Assembly (NCBI GenBank): GCA_015680685.1
Contig: MNCI01008018.1
Location: 45,588 to 109,587, forward strand
DNA length: 64,000 bases
Direction: 5' to 3'
Source: Gnetum montanum
Taxonomy: Eukaryota > Streptophyta > Gnetopsida > Gnetales > Gnetaceae
In this document: positions 23,540-35,856 of the stretch, in pieces
How positions within the stretch are numbered: position 1 is the stretch's first letter
Layout of the letters: the number at the start of each line of letters is the position of its first letter
Notes under the pieces: generated by a model
The model's input: the letters and a program-made list of their open reading frames with translations, nothing else
The model's database searches: none
What the model was told of the DNA's origin: nothing
Made by a program: the position numbers and the translations under genes

Positions 23540-25242
23540 TTTTTATACTAAAACTAGAACATATACTCTATTCTTAAATTTTAGCAAGTCTATACTATCC
23601 ACTAAAAATAGTTGATCCTCTATTTGAATAGATGTTATCCTCTCTTGATACCAAGAATATGAGAGTTGTTGAGAAATTATTTCATTCTTTAGAATAGATA
23701 ATATAGTAAGACTATAGATTTTTTCAGCTATCCTACTTAGTGCATCTACCATTATGATGGTCTTGCTAAGGTGGTACTAAATTTTAAGTTAAAATTTACT
23801 AATAACTCAATTAGTCTCATCTATCTCATGTTCAACTGTAGCTAATTCATCATATGCTACAAGATCTTATGGTTTTTGCAACATATAATGTGCTCACCAT
23901 ATAGTTATTACATCTAAATATTTAGACCAAATGCTATGACACCCAAATTCATATCATAAGTTAAATATATAGTTTTATGAGGTTTTTAACTATTTGAAAA
24001 TATAAGCTACTACCTTTCCTTCTTGCATAAGAAATCTTCCAAATCCTTCATATAAATAATTCATATCTATAACAAAAGACTTTCCCAGACTTAGTAAGAT
24101 TACTATAGATATTATGATCTCACATGCATCTCTCCAAGAAAAAACATATTCTTACCTTAGTAATATATGTAAAGGAGTTGCTATCTTAGAAACGTTCTTC
24201 AAAATTCTTCTATAGTAGCTTGATAACCCTAAAAAACTTATAACTTTGTTAACCTTAGTTAGAGTGAACCAATTCTTAATAATTAATATTTTTGAAGAAT
24301 CCATTGCTATACCTACTTATGACATCTCATGATTGAGAAATTGAATCTCCTTCTTCTATAAGGCATTCTTAGAAGCATATACAAAGAGGATTTGTTTGGT
24401 CAAAAAATTATAGCATTGTCCTTAAATATTCCTAATTCTCTTCTTCATCCTTAGAGAAGACTAAAATGTCATCAATTAAAATAATAATAAATTAATCCAT
24501 GTAAGGAAGTAGCACATAGTTCATCAAATGCATGAAAATTTCTAGACATTAGTAAGTCTAAAGAACATGACTAAGTACTCATAATATCCACATATTATCT
24601 TGAAAGCTATATTAAGAATGTTATCCTCTTATACCCTTATTTGATGGTATTCAGACTTTAGATCCATCTTAGAAAATACTTTAGCTTACCTCAATTAGTC
24701 AAACAAGTTATTAATCTTAGGTAGAAGATACTAGTTTCTAACTATCACTTGATTTAACCATTTGTAGTCAACGCACAATCTATAGCTACCATCCTTATTC
24801 TTAATAAATAACACTAGAGCACCCCATGATGAAACAAGTTATTTCATCAAATCCTAAATCTATATCTTAACTTTCATAAGTTTCATGGGAGACATACTAT
24901 GAGGTATCTCAAAAATTGGTTGGGTTCTAAGTTTGATAGTGATCTCAAACTCTATGTCTTTATTAGAAGGTAACCAAAGAAGTTCCTTCTTAAATACATA
25001 CTTGAAATCCTAAATGACTAAAATCTACTTTACTCCTTAGTCACATCATAAACTAAAATCAGATAATATCCATAACCCTATTTGTACAACTTCTTATAAT
25101 TTTTAATTTCTTCTAAGTTGAGTTTGATCTATTTTTTACTTGATTGGATTGTAATTTCTTTTGCATAAAGAGATTAAAGTATAAGAGCCTTATTCTTACA
25201 ATCCAAACATCCTTCATACTTAGACAATTAATCTATCCCAAG
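23540..25242 (-). pseudogene. pol: Chromovirus-like gypsy pol remnant, larger part (element F)
   Basis: Minus-strand reading gives, from high to low coordinate: the end of the protease (SKYEGCLDC-like, about 25220), RT with [20 protein letters not shown] near 24820-24740, MDLKSEYHQIRV near 24668, and LIDDILV near 24490 (the catalytic DD box), and the RNase H end VDALSRIAEKI near 23750. This order and wording fit plant chromoviruses. Integrase is absent: copia element E begins at 23474. Many stops. The 5' neighbour of this sequence continues at 44844 beyond element G. Confidence 0.72.
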
Positions 25243-26085
25243 TGATGAAACATGTTGTTCATCTACTGTGACGTCGAGTATTTGACATCAAATCCACAAT
25301 GTCAAGTATCCAACGTCAGGGTTATGATTCAACATCAGGTATCTAACATTGGGGGGTATATGCTAGCCTATAAATATAGCACCTCAGTTCCCAATTTGGC
25401 ATTAGTTTTTGGTCATTTTTCAATCAAAGTAGCAAATATCTTGTACTTTATTTTCTCCAAAGTTAGAGTATTTTTTGAGTGCCCACAGAAGGAGTCTAAG
25501 TGTTATGGTTCTTTGTTCGAGCACTAATGTACCTAAGCATAGTAGTATGATGGGAATAAAATGAACTCTTTTGAAAATCCTTGTAGCATTGAGACTAGAT
25601 TAGTATTTCTTTTAATGCACTTTACTTTACTAGATTTCAACTAAGTAATTTACTTTTAGCAATTAATGAACGCAAGCACAACCACTTCAAGCATACATAT
25701 AGTACTTGGTAACCCAACAACACTTAACGTTTGGTAGCCCAGCAGCACTATATGTGTTTAGGAAAGTGGGATGGTTACTTATGTTAGGCTAGATAGGCAG
25801 TAAAAAAATTAGATTTTAAATTACTTCACTTTTCATTATTGGTGTAGGCAGTCACATCTATAAAACATAAAACAATAAAAAATCATATACCTAAATTATA
25901 GTTAAACCATACCCTTGAGTCTCACAAGTGTAGTTGGAAAGACAATGAACATTCTCAATGCCCATTTCACTTCCTAAAAGAGCTAGTGTACTGGAGAACT
26001 ATAGGTCCATAGAATTCAACCAAATCATGAGTAAATGCCTTAGTGATTTGTATGGTTGAGCGTAGGGATACCTCACTACTCATCA
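25243..26085 (+). repeat. 5' LTR of element G
   Basis: 843 bases, TGATGAA...CTCATCA. U3 array of GACGTC/GACATC-type motifs at about 25259-25357, TATA box TATAAATA at 25369-25376, AATAAA at 25555-25560, and two TTGGTA..CCCAGCA repeats near 25707-25745 in U5. Pairs with 44032-44843. Confidence 0.88.
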
Positions 26086-26086
26086 T

Positions 26087-26104
26087 TGGTGCCATTGCTA
26101 GGGA
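26087..26104 (+). other. Primer-binding site, tRNA-Asp type (element G)
   Basis: TGGTGCCATTGCTAGGGA, one base after the LTR. It differs by a few transitions from TGGCGCCGTTGCCGGGGA, the complement of the 3' end of plant tRNA-Asp. Confidence 0.78.
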
Positions 26105-26244
26105 CCTTTTGGCTATTTTTTGTGCTATCTAGGACCTAGTAAAAGTATTTAAATTGTTGGAATGAATCGTAGAGTCACATTACATCTTAAGATGACTAAA
26201 AAAATATCTAGAAGCACACTACATTTTATCTAATCTCATCGAAA

Positions 26245-26906
26245 ATGTCTTCTTCTCACAAGAGCAATTCTCCATCCAAGTCTAATAAAGCTTATTAGCT
26301 AGTGCCTAAATAGTATCTAATAGTATATGCTCATCCTGATGAGTATGTATCAAACTTCACCTTCATCCTGCACCAGGATGAACAACTACAGTGGCACAAC
26401 ATGGAAGGCAACATTGTGTTGCCGCCTGATCAATTTGTTCTTGCAATGCTCCACCAAATGCTTATATGATATGGTCTTGTAGAACATCATGCTGAGTATG
26501 TTGTGTAAGATACTGATGCCAGGGATTATCATCCCACTGAGGCACAACATCTACAAGATTGACAGCTAGAGTAGCACTATGAATCTTTGAAGGGAAAAAG
26601 ATTTAACAATTCTCCATTCTTGTTATACAAACAAACTAGTGGATACCCCTTCTTTAGGGGTTTTTCATTCAATGAAATTCCTCTCTTTGACTTCAGTGAA
26701 GGATTTCAAAACTAGAACTTGCAATCATTGATTCATAATCTTGGTTCTGGTAAAAATGGATTCAATGATAAAAGAAGAATCTAAAGGGACAATTCAAGGT
26801 GGGAATATAGACAAGAACTAAGATTGTGATCATTGTCACAATCGTTAAAGATGTGAAAGTAGGCATCATGATGGTGTTGGTTCTTCTTCCTCTTCCCCTT
26901 TGTCGT
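26245..26906 (+). pseudogene. gag: Gag N-terminal part of element G
   Basis: Start at 26245 (MSSSHKSNSPSKS). Contains the segment HPDEYV..FTFILHQDE and MEGNIVLPPD that is also present in H and J, so it is a conserved N-terminal gag domain of this subfamily. The frame is cut at 26906 by the insertion of H and resumes at 36685 with an acidic/basic Arg-Asp-rich stretch. Several stops. Confidence 0.7.
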
Positions 26907-27720
26907 TGATGAGCTACAATATCACGTATGCGATATCGCATCCACCACGTGATATCGCGTACGTAGTATCGTGTTCTACCTCATCTTTTATAAATAAGAG
27001 GTGGCTTCCCTTGTTCAATATAGTTAGACTTAGACCCTTAGCCAAACTCTTGCAGTTTTACCATTTCAGAGTTAGAATAATTCTTGTGTGCCCACAGTAG
27101 GAGTCATAGAGTGAATGGATCTTTATTCGAGCAATTTGTACCTGAGCACACATTTGTGTATGGCAATAAAGACAAACTTTATGATAAAACTTGCAGCATA
27201 CAGATTAAGCTAAATAGTAATTAATTATTATTGAATGTTTAAATGCTTTTCTAGTTAATTAATCTCTCTCTCAACCTTTGACTCTTCTAGTTACGTACAC
27301 TTAGTACGACCTCTTCGAGCATGTGTGTAGCACTTGGTAACCCAATAACGATTAGCGTTTGGTAATCCTAGCAGCGTTGCACTAGTTCAGGATGTGTGCG
27401 GCAAGTGGTAATGGATATTGGTGTTAGGAACAATTAGAACTTAATTAGTGAATAGTTAATGTAAGTTAGTTGCTTAGTTCTCTTTACCTCCCCCTATTAG
27501 CATAATACATTAAAAAGATAAAAGTTATAAAAATCATATACCTCAGGCTTACTTAACCATACAATTGTGACAATACAAGTAAGTTTTGGAAGACAACGAT
27601 TGATTAACCTTGAGTGTTCCATTAAGGCACGTAAGCACTTAGTCCTTGGAGTTCAACCGGATCATGTGTGAAATGCTCATATTTGTATGGTTGAGTGTAG
27701 GGGTACCTTGCGACTCATCA
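26907..27720 (+). repeat. 5' LTR of element H
   Basis: 814 bases, TGATGAG...CTCATCA. Array of GATATCGCG motifs (26917-26972), TATA box, AATAAA at 27165-27170, and two TTGGTAAYCC repeats near 27333-27370 in U5. Confidence 0.92.
26917..26996 (+). promoter_or_regulatory. Palindromic GATATC array and TATA box of the H LTR
   Basis: Reads AATATCACGTATGCGATATCGC, then CACGTGATATCGCGTACGTA, then the TATA box TATAAATA at 26989-26996. CpG-rich and nearly self-complementary, 17 bases upstream of the TATA box. Equivalent blocks occur in every related LTR here. Confidence 0.7.
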
Positions 27721-27721
27721 T

Positions 27722-27739
27722 TGGCACCATTGCTAGGGA
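27722..27739 (+). other. Primer-binding site, tRNA-Asp type (element H)
   Basis: TGGCACCATTGCTAGGGA, one base after the LTR end; the tRNA-Asp complement with three transitions. Confidence 0.82.
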
Positions 27740-27864
27740 CTTAGTTGTTTGTGCACTACGTAGAACATAGGAAATCATTCATATCATTGGGACACTAGAA
27801 AGAACCCTTAGCCTTAATCAAGGAAAGGTAAGACAATGGTAAATCCCACATCAAACAAGACAAA

Positions 27865-30420
27865 ATGTCTTCTTATTCGCATAAGAGCACTTCACCACCT
27901 AGGACTAACACAAGAGACAGTCGACGACATAACACACGTAACCAAGATCTGCCAGTTTCTCAATAGTTTCATGTGGTATATACTCATCACGATGCGTATG
28001 TACCCGACTTTACCTTTATTCTTCATCAAGATGAAAAAGTGCATTGGAGAGACTTGGAAGGTAACATAGTATTGCCTCCAGACTGATCAGTCCCCAACAT
28101 GCTCCTTCGTGCTCTCTCACGAATAGGCATGTCATTTTTGTATGTAAAATATGTTGCATGTGATCATGACACAAGGGACTACCATCCCACAAAAGCACAA
28201 TGTCAAAGGGACTTGCGATAGGAGAGATATCATACATTCTCAAAGGGTAAATGGTCCCATAATGCTCCGCATGTCTTGAGCAAAATTGAGGGTGGTGAAC
28301 CTGCTTCAATAGGTTCCCCATCAAATGATGTTCCTTCTCCTAACAATGGTTAGGAGGTGGTGTATCAGAACCTACACTCCATGATTCACAACCCTATTTT
28401 TGATACCCATGAACATGAAGTGTTCAAAGAAGGAACACAACCGCACGATAAGGGTGGACGTTCTGATCGTGATCATGATCGTGGTCGAGACCACCGAAGA
28501 GAAGGTAGAAAACACCATCATGGTGATGGTTCTCCTTCTTCTTCACCTTAATTATCACATTCACCCTCTCCTTCAGTGTCCAGACGTAGTCATAAAGAAA
28601 CCAACCATGAGGATAAAGGGAAATAGAGTGAAAAACATTGACGAGATAGTCAAGAACAAGGATGAGGGCAATCTAAGGAATCAAGGCATGGAAGAAGGGA
28701 GAGTAGGAAACCACATAGACACCATAGACGCTATGAATGAGATGACCACGAAGAACCCCTACTTGCAACTAGAAGCATGCTAGATATAATGGAGGCCATA
28801 AGAGTTCCCACAAGGCACCAAAAAGATAGTAGGATCAAGAGGTTAGACATGAATAACATCCCATGGTTTGAGGGAGGATACAACGTTGATCCTCAAAATC
28901 ATTTACAAGCATTCCATGATGCATGTGCCTTGCAAAACATAGAAAATGAATGGAAAAAATTAAAGTTGTTCCCAAGGATACTAGTGAAAGAAGCTAAAAG
29001 CTGGTATCGGTCCTTAGAATCTAAATCCATTCGGAGGTGGAGTACAATGTTAGAACTATTTAATGGTAAGTACCAAACGTACTCTTGAGTGTCTAATCTA
29101 TGAAAGTGAATCCAAGGATGGAAGCAAGGAAATCATGAACCCTTGGATGCTGCCATGGGTCACTATTATGCACTGTTACATCATTACCTTGGCCATGGTT
29201 ATTCGCAACGGGATCAACTATGCCATCTCATAGATGGACTTAGGCATGAAACAAGAAGAACCCTTGGGACGTATGCCCAAGGAAGATTATTAGAGCTTAG
29301 GTCTCATCAAATCCATAGATTGCTAGAGTAAGTAGCCAAAGAAGAAGGTGAGCTACAGAAGAGAGAAAGTGCGGAAGAGTACAATTGAGATCATTCCTTT
29401 CAAAAAATGGGAGTGAGATTTTATGAGGAGGAAGTAGAGTCACCACTTGAAGAGATGGTGAATAGGAAAACTTTGCCACTCCAAAAGTTAACAATCAAAG
29501 TGTTGACAAAGGTAGACCAAATGTGGAACTCCCTAGATAGTAGATTTGAAACTGTTCTTAAAATCGTAGAGGAGTCTAGGGAGTGAGGTAGTGACCATGA
29601 AAAAAAGAAAAAGAGAGAAGTAGATAATGCACGTAACAAGGGTAAGGGAAAAATCACAGAAGAGGTTGTGGATTCAGACACAGACAATGATGGTGGATGC
29701 GAGATATGCCAATACGACCTTCCTAAGGGATGTTATCTAGTAATCTCACATCTACAAGAGTTTGGGATGTATGCACTCAACCCACGACTTAATAAACGGA
29801 AAACACCCCGATGGTTACCTTATCCCCAAGGTAACCCAAGGTAGTTCCACCAACCTTCAACATATTATCCAAGTGGAACTCCACCAAAACCCATTGAGCA
29901 ACATCAAAAGTGGAAATACCCACAGTCATGGGGGATGCCACCACCAAGGCAACAATACCCCTACTGACAATCGGACCCATATGGATACTACGTGCAGCAT
30001 CCAACCTCTCCATGTGACTCTGTTGGTCATCTTACATTATAACATTACTACCATGCTTTGGAGTATTTTAGAACTGCTTCTCCTAGGGGAGATAACCCAC
30101 ACACATACCATCCTTCGAATCCATCTACAACTCTCACACCAATAGCTCCATTATCACCTGCTCCAGAAATGCAAGGGGAACCCCCCACTCAACCTCAGCA
30201 ACGCAATGTCACGAGGGTTGTAAATACTCAACCTACCATTGGTTCTGATAGTTGTATGAAGAGAAGACCTTTCTTCAGAACCAACAGTCCAACCAAGCCC
30301 TCACAACCACAAGCGGTTGAACCTCTGAACACCCCTCCATCAAATAAGGCTTTAGAGCAACCTTCAAACCAAACATCGAGCTCAACGCATACGGTTATGT
30401 TAACACATGTTGTTACTGAC
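27865..30420 (+). pseudogene. gag: Gag of element H (Athila-like)
   Basis: Start at 27865 (MSSYSHKSTSPPRT), 126 bases after the primer site. In one frame to the protease: N-terminal domain DFTFILHQDE and LEGNIVLPPD (about 28005-28080); an Arg/Asp/His-rich linker (28440-28550); capsid core MLDIMEAIRVPTR, EGGYNVDPQNHLQAFHDA, WKKLKLFPRILVKEAKSWY, WSTMLELFNGKYQTY (28777-29086); GLRHETRRTLGTYAQG (29240); coiled linker; knuckle CEICQYDLPKGC at 29698 (CX2CX3HX4C with the His now Leu); Pro/Gln-rich tail. Roughly 18 point stops, no net frameshift. Some stops have an intact counterpart in J (for example CGA in J against TGA at 28084). Confidence 0.85.
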
Positions 30421-30429
30421 TAGATTAAG

Positions 30430-30885
30430 GTGGGCCACCTTTTCAGGAAATTCTCTAATCCTGGAATCCCTCTAATCTATCTCCAAGTTGCCAGGAATGA
30501 ACCATGTAAAGCTCTTCTAGACTCAGGTTCTGGAGTCAACCTAATATCACAAGAGATGTACAAAGCCTGGAACCTGCCTCCATTAAGGAAGAGTAATATT
30601 CACCTAGAGTTAGCCGACCAGTCCATCACTATCCCCTTAGGACTGGTGAAGGAAATCATTACCACTGTGTGTAGGTGGTCATATCCAGCTGATTTCCTAG
30701 TGATAAAAATAAACAACGGTAAAGGGGACTTCCCAATAATAATGGGAAGAGCATGGCTAAGTACTATAGATGCATGCCTAGGAATCTGTGATCTTTTCCT
30801 AGAAATATCCAAGAAGAATACTTTTGGAAAGATCAAGAAGAAGAAAGTTCCATGCATTGCATACAGTGACACAGGGTGCAATTGA
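30430..30885 (+). pseudogene. Aspartic protease of element H
   Basis: 151 residues open in the gag frame. Active-site DSGSGVNLIS intact (about residues 36-45), then LPPLRKSNIHLELADQS, ITIPLGLVKEI, PADFLVIKI, and FPIIMGRAWLST, the family form of the LGRPFL motif. The segment order is that of Athila-type proteases, which process the Gag-Pol precursor inside the particle. A TGA at 30883-30885 ends it; pol continues in another frame. Confidence 0.85.
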
Positions 30886-31129
30886 GTGCAAAGATCATGG
30901 GTTATGCAAAGTTTAGCCTTGCCTGCATGCAATTGGTGTGCACAAGATATTAATATACAAAAGTGCCTATATGTAGTAGCCACATGATAAGAAGACACCC
31001 AGTGGTTGATGGCTAATCAAGAGAGCAACTCACTAATGTGCATGGAACTAACTGAGGGAATAACTAGTGCTTACATTGAAAGCATAGATACACTAGAGCA
31101 AGTTCATTGCCAACTTTCAAGCCTTAACC

Positions 31130-32790
31130 TTGAAAACATCAACTGGGGGAAGTTGGAAATTCTTAAAAAGATTTAAACAAGAGCTCCTAGATTTGAAACC
31201 ATTGCCCACCGGTCTGGAATATATGACCCTCAAAAATGGAAAATTGATGATCATCAACGCAAGACTTGTTCCCAAACAAAAAGAAAGATTACTGAAAGTG
31301 ATAAAAAAGTGGTAAAAAGCATTTACTTGGTCATATCCTGAATTAACTGGAATAGATCCTACGATATGCCAGCATAGGATTTACATTGACCCCCCCATGA
31401 AACCTCGAAAATAATCGCAGAGGCAATTAAACGCAAAATTAAAGTAAATAGTAAAAGAAAAAATAGAACAACTTCTTAAGGCTGGGTTCATATGTCCCAT
31501 TACTGATAGTGAATGGGTTAGTCCTCTGGTGATTGTGCCTAAAGAGGGAGGAAAATGGAGGGTGTGGATAGATTTTAGGCTACTAAACAACATTTAAGGA
31601 TCACTTTCTATTGCCATTCATTGACCAAGTCTTAGACACCATAGTAGGGCACCACTATTTTAGTTTTTTAGATGGCTATAGTGGATACAACCAAATACAG
31701 ATAGCCCCAGAAGATCAAGCCAAGACAATTTTCACCAGTCCTTAGGGACCATTTGCATATAAACAAATGTGGTTGGCTTGTAAAATGCCCCTGCCACATT
31801 TCAACGCCTAGTTCTAAGCATATTCCAACAACAGATAGGAAATGGAGTGGAAGTATTTATGGACGACTTCTCCACTTATGGAACAAGTTTTGATCAAGCC
31901 TTGGACCGATTAGAGCAAGTGCGAAAAAGATGCGTAGAAACCAACTTCAGGCTCAACTAGTAGAAAAGCCATTTAATGATCCAAGAAGGCATAGTACTTG
32001 GGCATAAGGTTTCACACTCAGGAATAGAGGTAGACCCAGATAAAGTTAGGGTCATCCAAGGAATCACCTATCAACTGAAAACTGTCAAAAACATTCGGTG
32101 ATTCCTTGGACACATTGGCTATTATAGGAGATTCATTGAGAACTTCTCCAAGATTTCCAAACCATTGGTAGAGCTAACAAAGAAGGATGCACCATTCGAA
32201 TGGACTAAGGAATGTGAACAAGCATTCCAAACTCTAAAACAAAAGCTTTTAGAAACACCCATTCTACAAGCTCTTGACTAGTCCATACCATTCCATATAA
32301 TGACTGATGTGTCCAATTATGCCTTAGGAGCTGTACTTACACAGTTAGATGACCAAAAAAGTCCTTACTATATCCACTATGCAAGTAGGAGTATCGTCGG
32401 TGCACAACTTAACTACACAACTACAGAAAAAGAATTAATGGCTATAGTATTTACACTGGATAAGTTTAGGAACTATGTGTTAGGTTACAAAGTGTTCATC
32501 CATATGGATCATAGTGTAATTCTATTCCTCATGAATAAGCCAATGGTTATCCCTCATATTATACGGTGGTTGGTAATCCTACAGGAGTTCGATCTAACGA
32601 TGATTGATCGAAAGGGAACTAAGAACGTAGTTGCAGATCATTTATCTTGGTTGCGCTGGGACAACAAAGAGGATGAATATGTAATTTCTGATCATTTTCC
32701 CGATGAGGCCCTCTTTGCCGGTGTAGTGAATAACCAACCCACGGAAACAAACTGGTATAGTAGCATTCTCACCTATCTCCTTACTTAACA
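31130..32790 (+). pseudogene. pol: Reverse transcriptase and RNase H of element H
   Basis: RT copies RNA to DNA and RNase H removes the template. Seen in order: LLKAGFICPI and GGKWRVWIDFRLLNN (31460-31600), FLDGYSGYNQIQIAPEDQAK (31665), ATFQRLVLSIFQQQ (31797), VFMDDFSTYG (catalytic DD intact, about 31852), GHIGYYRRFI, SKPLVELTKKDAPFEWT (32155-32210). RNase H is open from 32300 to 32788: TDVSNYALGAVL, TTEKELMAIVF, and HMDHSVILFLMNKP in place of the usual HTDH, then GTKNVVADHLSW. Frame differs from gag-protease by one base; several stops and frameshifts in the RT part. Confidence 0.85.
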
Positions 32791-32859
32791 AACACCATAG
32801 GAGCTAAACTTTAGGAAGAAACAATAGTTTCTTCACAGAGCCAAGTACTTCATGGAGAT

Positions 32860-34036
32860 CAATGGACAACTTTATAAAGTATGTCCTGATGGCTTGGTTT
32901 GATGGTGCATGCCTGAGGAAGACCAACTAAGAGTTCTCCAAGATGCTCATGAGGGCCCTTGTGGGGGTCACTATGCGGGGAGACAAATGGCTATTAAGAT
33001 CTTACTTGCAGTATATTACTGGCCAACATTATTTCAGGATGCCCATTAATTTATCCAATCTTGTGAGTGTTGCCAATGTGATGGGGGAATGACTACTAGA
33101 ATGGAGGGTTTGCAACAATGGATTCAACCTTTAGAACCCTTTAACATTTCAAGAATAGACTTTATGGGGCCCATTACACGAATGTCCAATGGAAAAGCTT
33201 ACATCATAGTTTTCGTAGACTATCTAACAAAATGGGCTAAAGTAGCTGCTGTTACCGATTGCACATAATCTAAAGCTACACAATTTGTGCAACAAAAAAT
33301 TGTAAATAGGTTTGGTGTGCCATGTGCTCTTATTTCGAATAATGGAACCCACTCTACAAGTGCAATGTTTTGGAAGTTAATGCAACGCTTAGGGGTTGAA
33401 TATAAATTAATTGTACCTTATCACCCCCAAGCTAACGGACAAGTTGAGGTCACCAATAGGGAGATCACTAAAATATTAACTAGGACAATTAGCAAGTATA
33501 GGTGAGACTGGAGCACTAAACTAAATGATGCTCTTTGGGCATACCGCTCCATCTGGAAACTCCCTATAGACTACTCTCCCTATGAGTTAGTGTATGGAAA
33601 GCTTCCAACACTTCCAATTCAAACTGAGCTCCGTACACTATCCATGGATTGTGACCTCCACCTCGATCTTGATCTAGCACAAAAACAAAGGTTGACAACT
33701 TTAAATGTGCTAGACGAAAATCAATTAGCTGCCCTGTCATCAAATGAGTTGCACAAGGCATATAACAAGCAACGCCATGACTTGAAGATTCGAAAGGTTA
33801 AGTATCAACCAGGAGATAAGGTTCTCTACTGGAACCCCACACATGTGCCACAACACACAAAACTTCAAACACTATGGGAAGGACCTTACATTATTCATAC
33901 AACCTTTACTTCAGGGGCCATGACCATATACAAACTTGAGAGCCCTGATAAGAGATTACTAGTCAATGTGAAACAAACCAAACCCTTCCATGAACTTAGA
34001 ATGGCTAGTGCTCATAATACCTCTAAGAAGGGATGA
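32860..34036 (+). pseudogene. Integrase of element H
   Basis: Integrase inserts the cDNA into the genome. N-terminal zinc finger: DAHEGPCGGHY ... YYWPTLF ... QSCECCQC (about 32940-33080). Catalytic core: IDFMGP (first Asp, 33160), ALISNNGTHS (33329; the expected second Asp is Asn) and NGQVEVTNREI (Glu, 33440). C-terminal part is open from 33590 to 34036: KYQPGDKVLYWNP, LQTLWEGPYIIHTTF and LVNVKQTKPFHE, the GPY/F module of plant gypsy integrases. A stop after SKYR and one near 33270 interrupt it. Confidence 0.85.
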
Positions 34037-35843
34037 CCTTGCTCATTATTTTGGATCTCCCCCTTCCAACTTAGTCATCGGGGAGATGGCCACCTTTGCT
34101 GATCAATTGAGGCCCTCAATTCCTTTTTAAGTTTTTTTTTTTTTACACATTTTTGTTTTACAAATTTCTTTAAGTTTTCTTGTTTTTGTTTTGCAACATC
34201 GTTGATACTTTTTCATTTATTCGTGTGATTGTTTGTTTTCTATTTTTTTTTTGTTTTTTGTTAAGTTTGTTACCTAATAAGTGCTCCTGATGGTGGTATG
34301 AACTGTATTATATCGATTGCTAATGTTTGGCTTTTACCTTTGAGTTATAATGTTGATACTAAGGTATGGTTCTTTTGATATAACAAGCAATGAGTCCACG
34401 TCATCCGTGCATTCATAAATTTCTATGGTCTCTTTTGGCTTGGAATTGTACAACAACTTTCTTAATCATAAAACTATCAACGAATTCATGACTGGGCATT
34501 TCACCAACTGAGGAAGGACTCAAGGATTGAAAAGGGTGTGACTTCAAGGGGATTTGATGCATTTGTGCTAGCCATTCTCTTGGGTGCTTGGATGTTTTCT
34601 TATTGAGTTTTCCTTACCATTCTAACGTTGCTCCATTGTCAGGAAGTTGAGCTAATAAAAATAATAAGTCTTTGCATGGNTCCTTTTGTGTTTCCTTGAA
34701 ATGGTGGTGACTCTTTGGCGAAAGCATTCTTGCTACTTCAAGTGGATGGATTGGCCAAGTGTATTAATGCAAAGTCACTGGATGTGGGTTGTTTGAGGCT
34801 GGATTTGGAATGAGATCTACTAAGTCAAATTAACCATAAATACACAAGGGACTGTACACCATCTTGTTCTTAGGACTCCATTCCATTCTCTTCTCCTCAT
34901 CATTTTTTCTCCATGATCCACCTCATTGTCGATTGTATCAGTAGTCTATATTTTTCTTGATGCATTATTTTCTTTTTGGTAAATTTTTATGGTTAAGACT
35001 TTAACTCTTGCTTCCAAATGACATTTCCAGAGCCTACAGACTCTTTGAATGTGGGATTGTTAGGGCATTAAGGGCATGAGCCTACTTTGGGGAGGACCCA
35101 CTAGCATTCCTATTTGGTGCTTCAGTTAACTTCTTTCCCTTAAACATTTTTGCAATCAACATTTATTTTTTTCATTTCCACTTCTGACATCCATTTTATC
35201 GACGTTGTTGTTGCTTCTTTTTCTCCATCTTTCTTATTCCTTATATTTTTCCATTCTATCGCTACCGTAGGATCGCTCTTAGTCATGGGGGTCCTGGTCC
35301 AATTTTTTCAATTTTCTCCTAATCCCTACACCTTGGGTAGTCACCAGTGTTATATCTCCAGAATCCGTATTAGCCATATCACAACTCAGCCAATGGACCG
35401 TACACCAAAGAAAGGTATCAACTGCATTGTGATTTATTTATCCTTGCTAATATGAGACTATGTTGTGTGTGCAGATGGCAATCATACACCAATGGACTGG
35501 AGCTGGAGGAAACACTTAGGATGGACTGGTGTTGGAACAGTCATGCAAGTAACAAGATTGATGACATGGTTATGGATGGACAATAGAAGGCATAATTTTG
35601 GCGTCGGCAACAACACATCTTCTTTTTCTTCTCTCTCTCTCTCTCTTCTCTCTCAGTTGCCAAATAAGACCAGATGTCAAATGTGTATTGTGTTTACTCT
35701 TGTGGTCATGAACACTAATATTGCCATGTATTGTAATGATAGATCTGTTCATGTGTCACCCCATTCACCATTAGTCTCATTCAAGTTAATAATCCCATAC
35801 CTTCCCAATATTTTGTAAGGAACTCAAGGACAAGTTTTCATTC
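34037..35843 (+). other. 3' noncoding region of element H
   Basis: 1.8 kb between integrase and polypurine tract, where some Athila elements carry an env-like ORF. T-rich at 34130-34260 and no conserved protein. TTGTGTGTGCAG|ATGG at about 35464 resembles a splice acceptor followed by ATG and is conserved in J. A (CT)n tract lies at 35629-35655. Base 34680 is an N. Confidence 0.6.
35629..35655. repeat. (CT)n microsatellite
   Basis: Near-pure CT run in the 3' noncoding region of H; a GA run occupies the matching place in minus-strand J (47262-47282). Confidence 0.85.
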
Positions 35844-35856
35844 AATCATGGGGGTA
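35844..35856 (+). other. Polypurine tract of element H
   Basis: AATCATGGGGGTA abuts the TGATGAG of the 3' LTR; the same tract precedes the LTRs of G and J. Confidence 0.75.

Noticed and set aside
28357-28551. Arg/Asp/His-rich open frame as a separate small gene
   Set aside because: It is in frame with the gag of H and is its charged linker; G and J have the same feature.
35465-35818. 117-residue frame after the integrase of H as an env-like gene
   Set aside because: The frame is not conserved in J or G at the protein level, although the DNA is; no signal peptide or transmembrane pattern like an envelope was seen.
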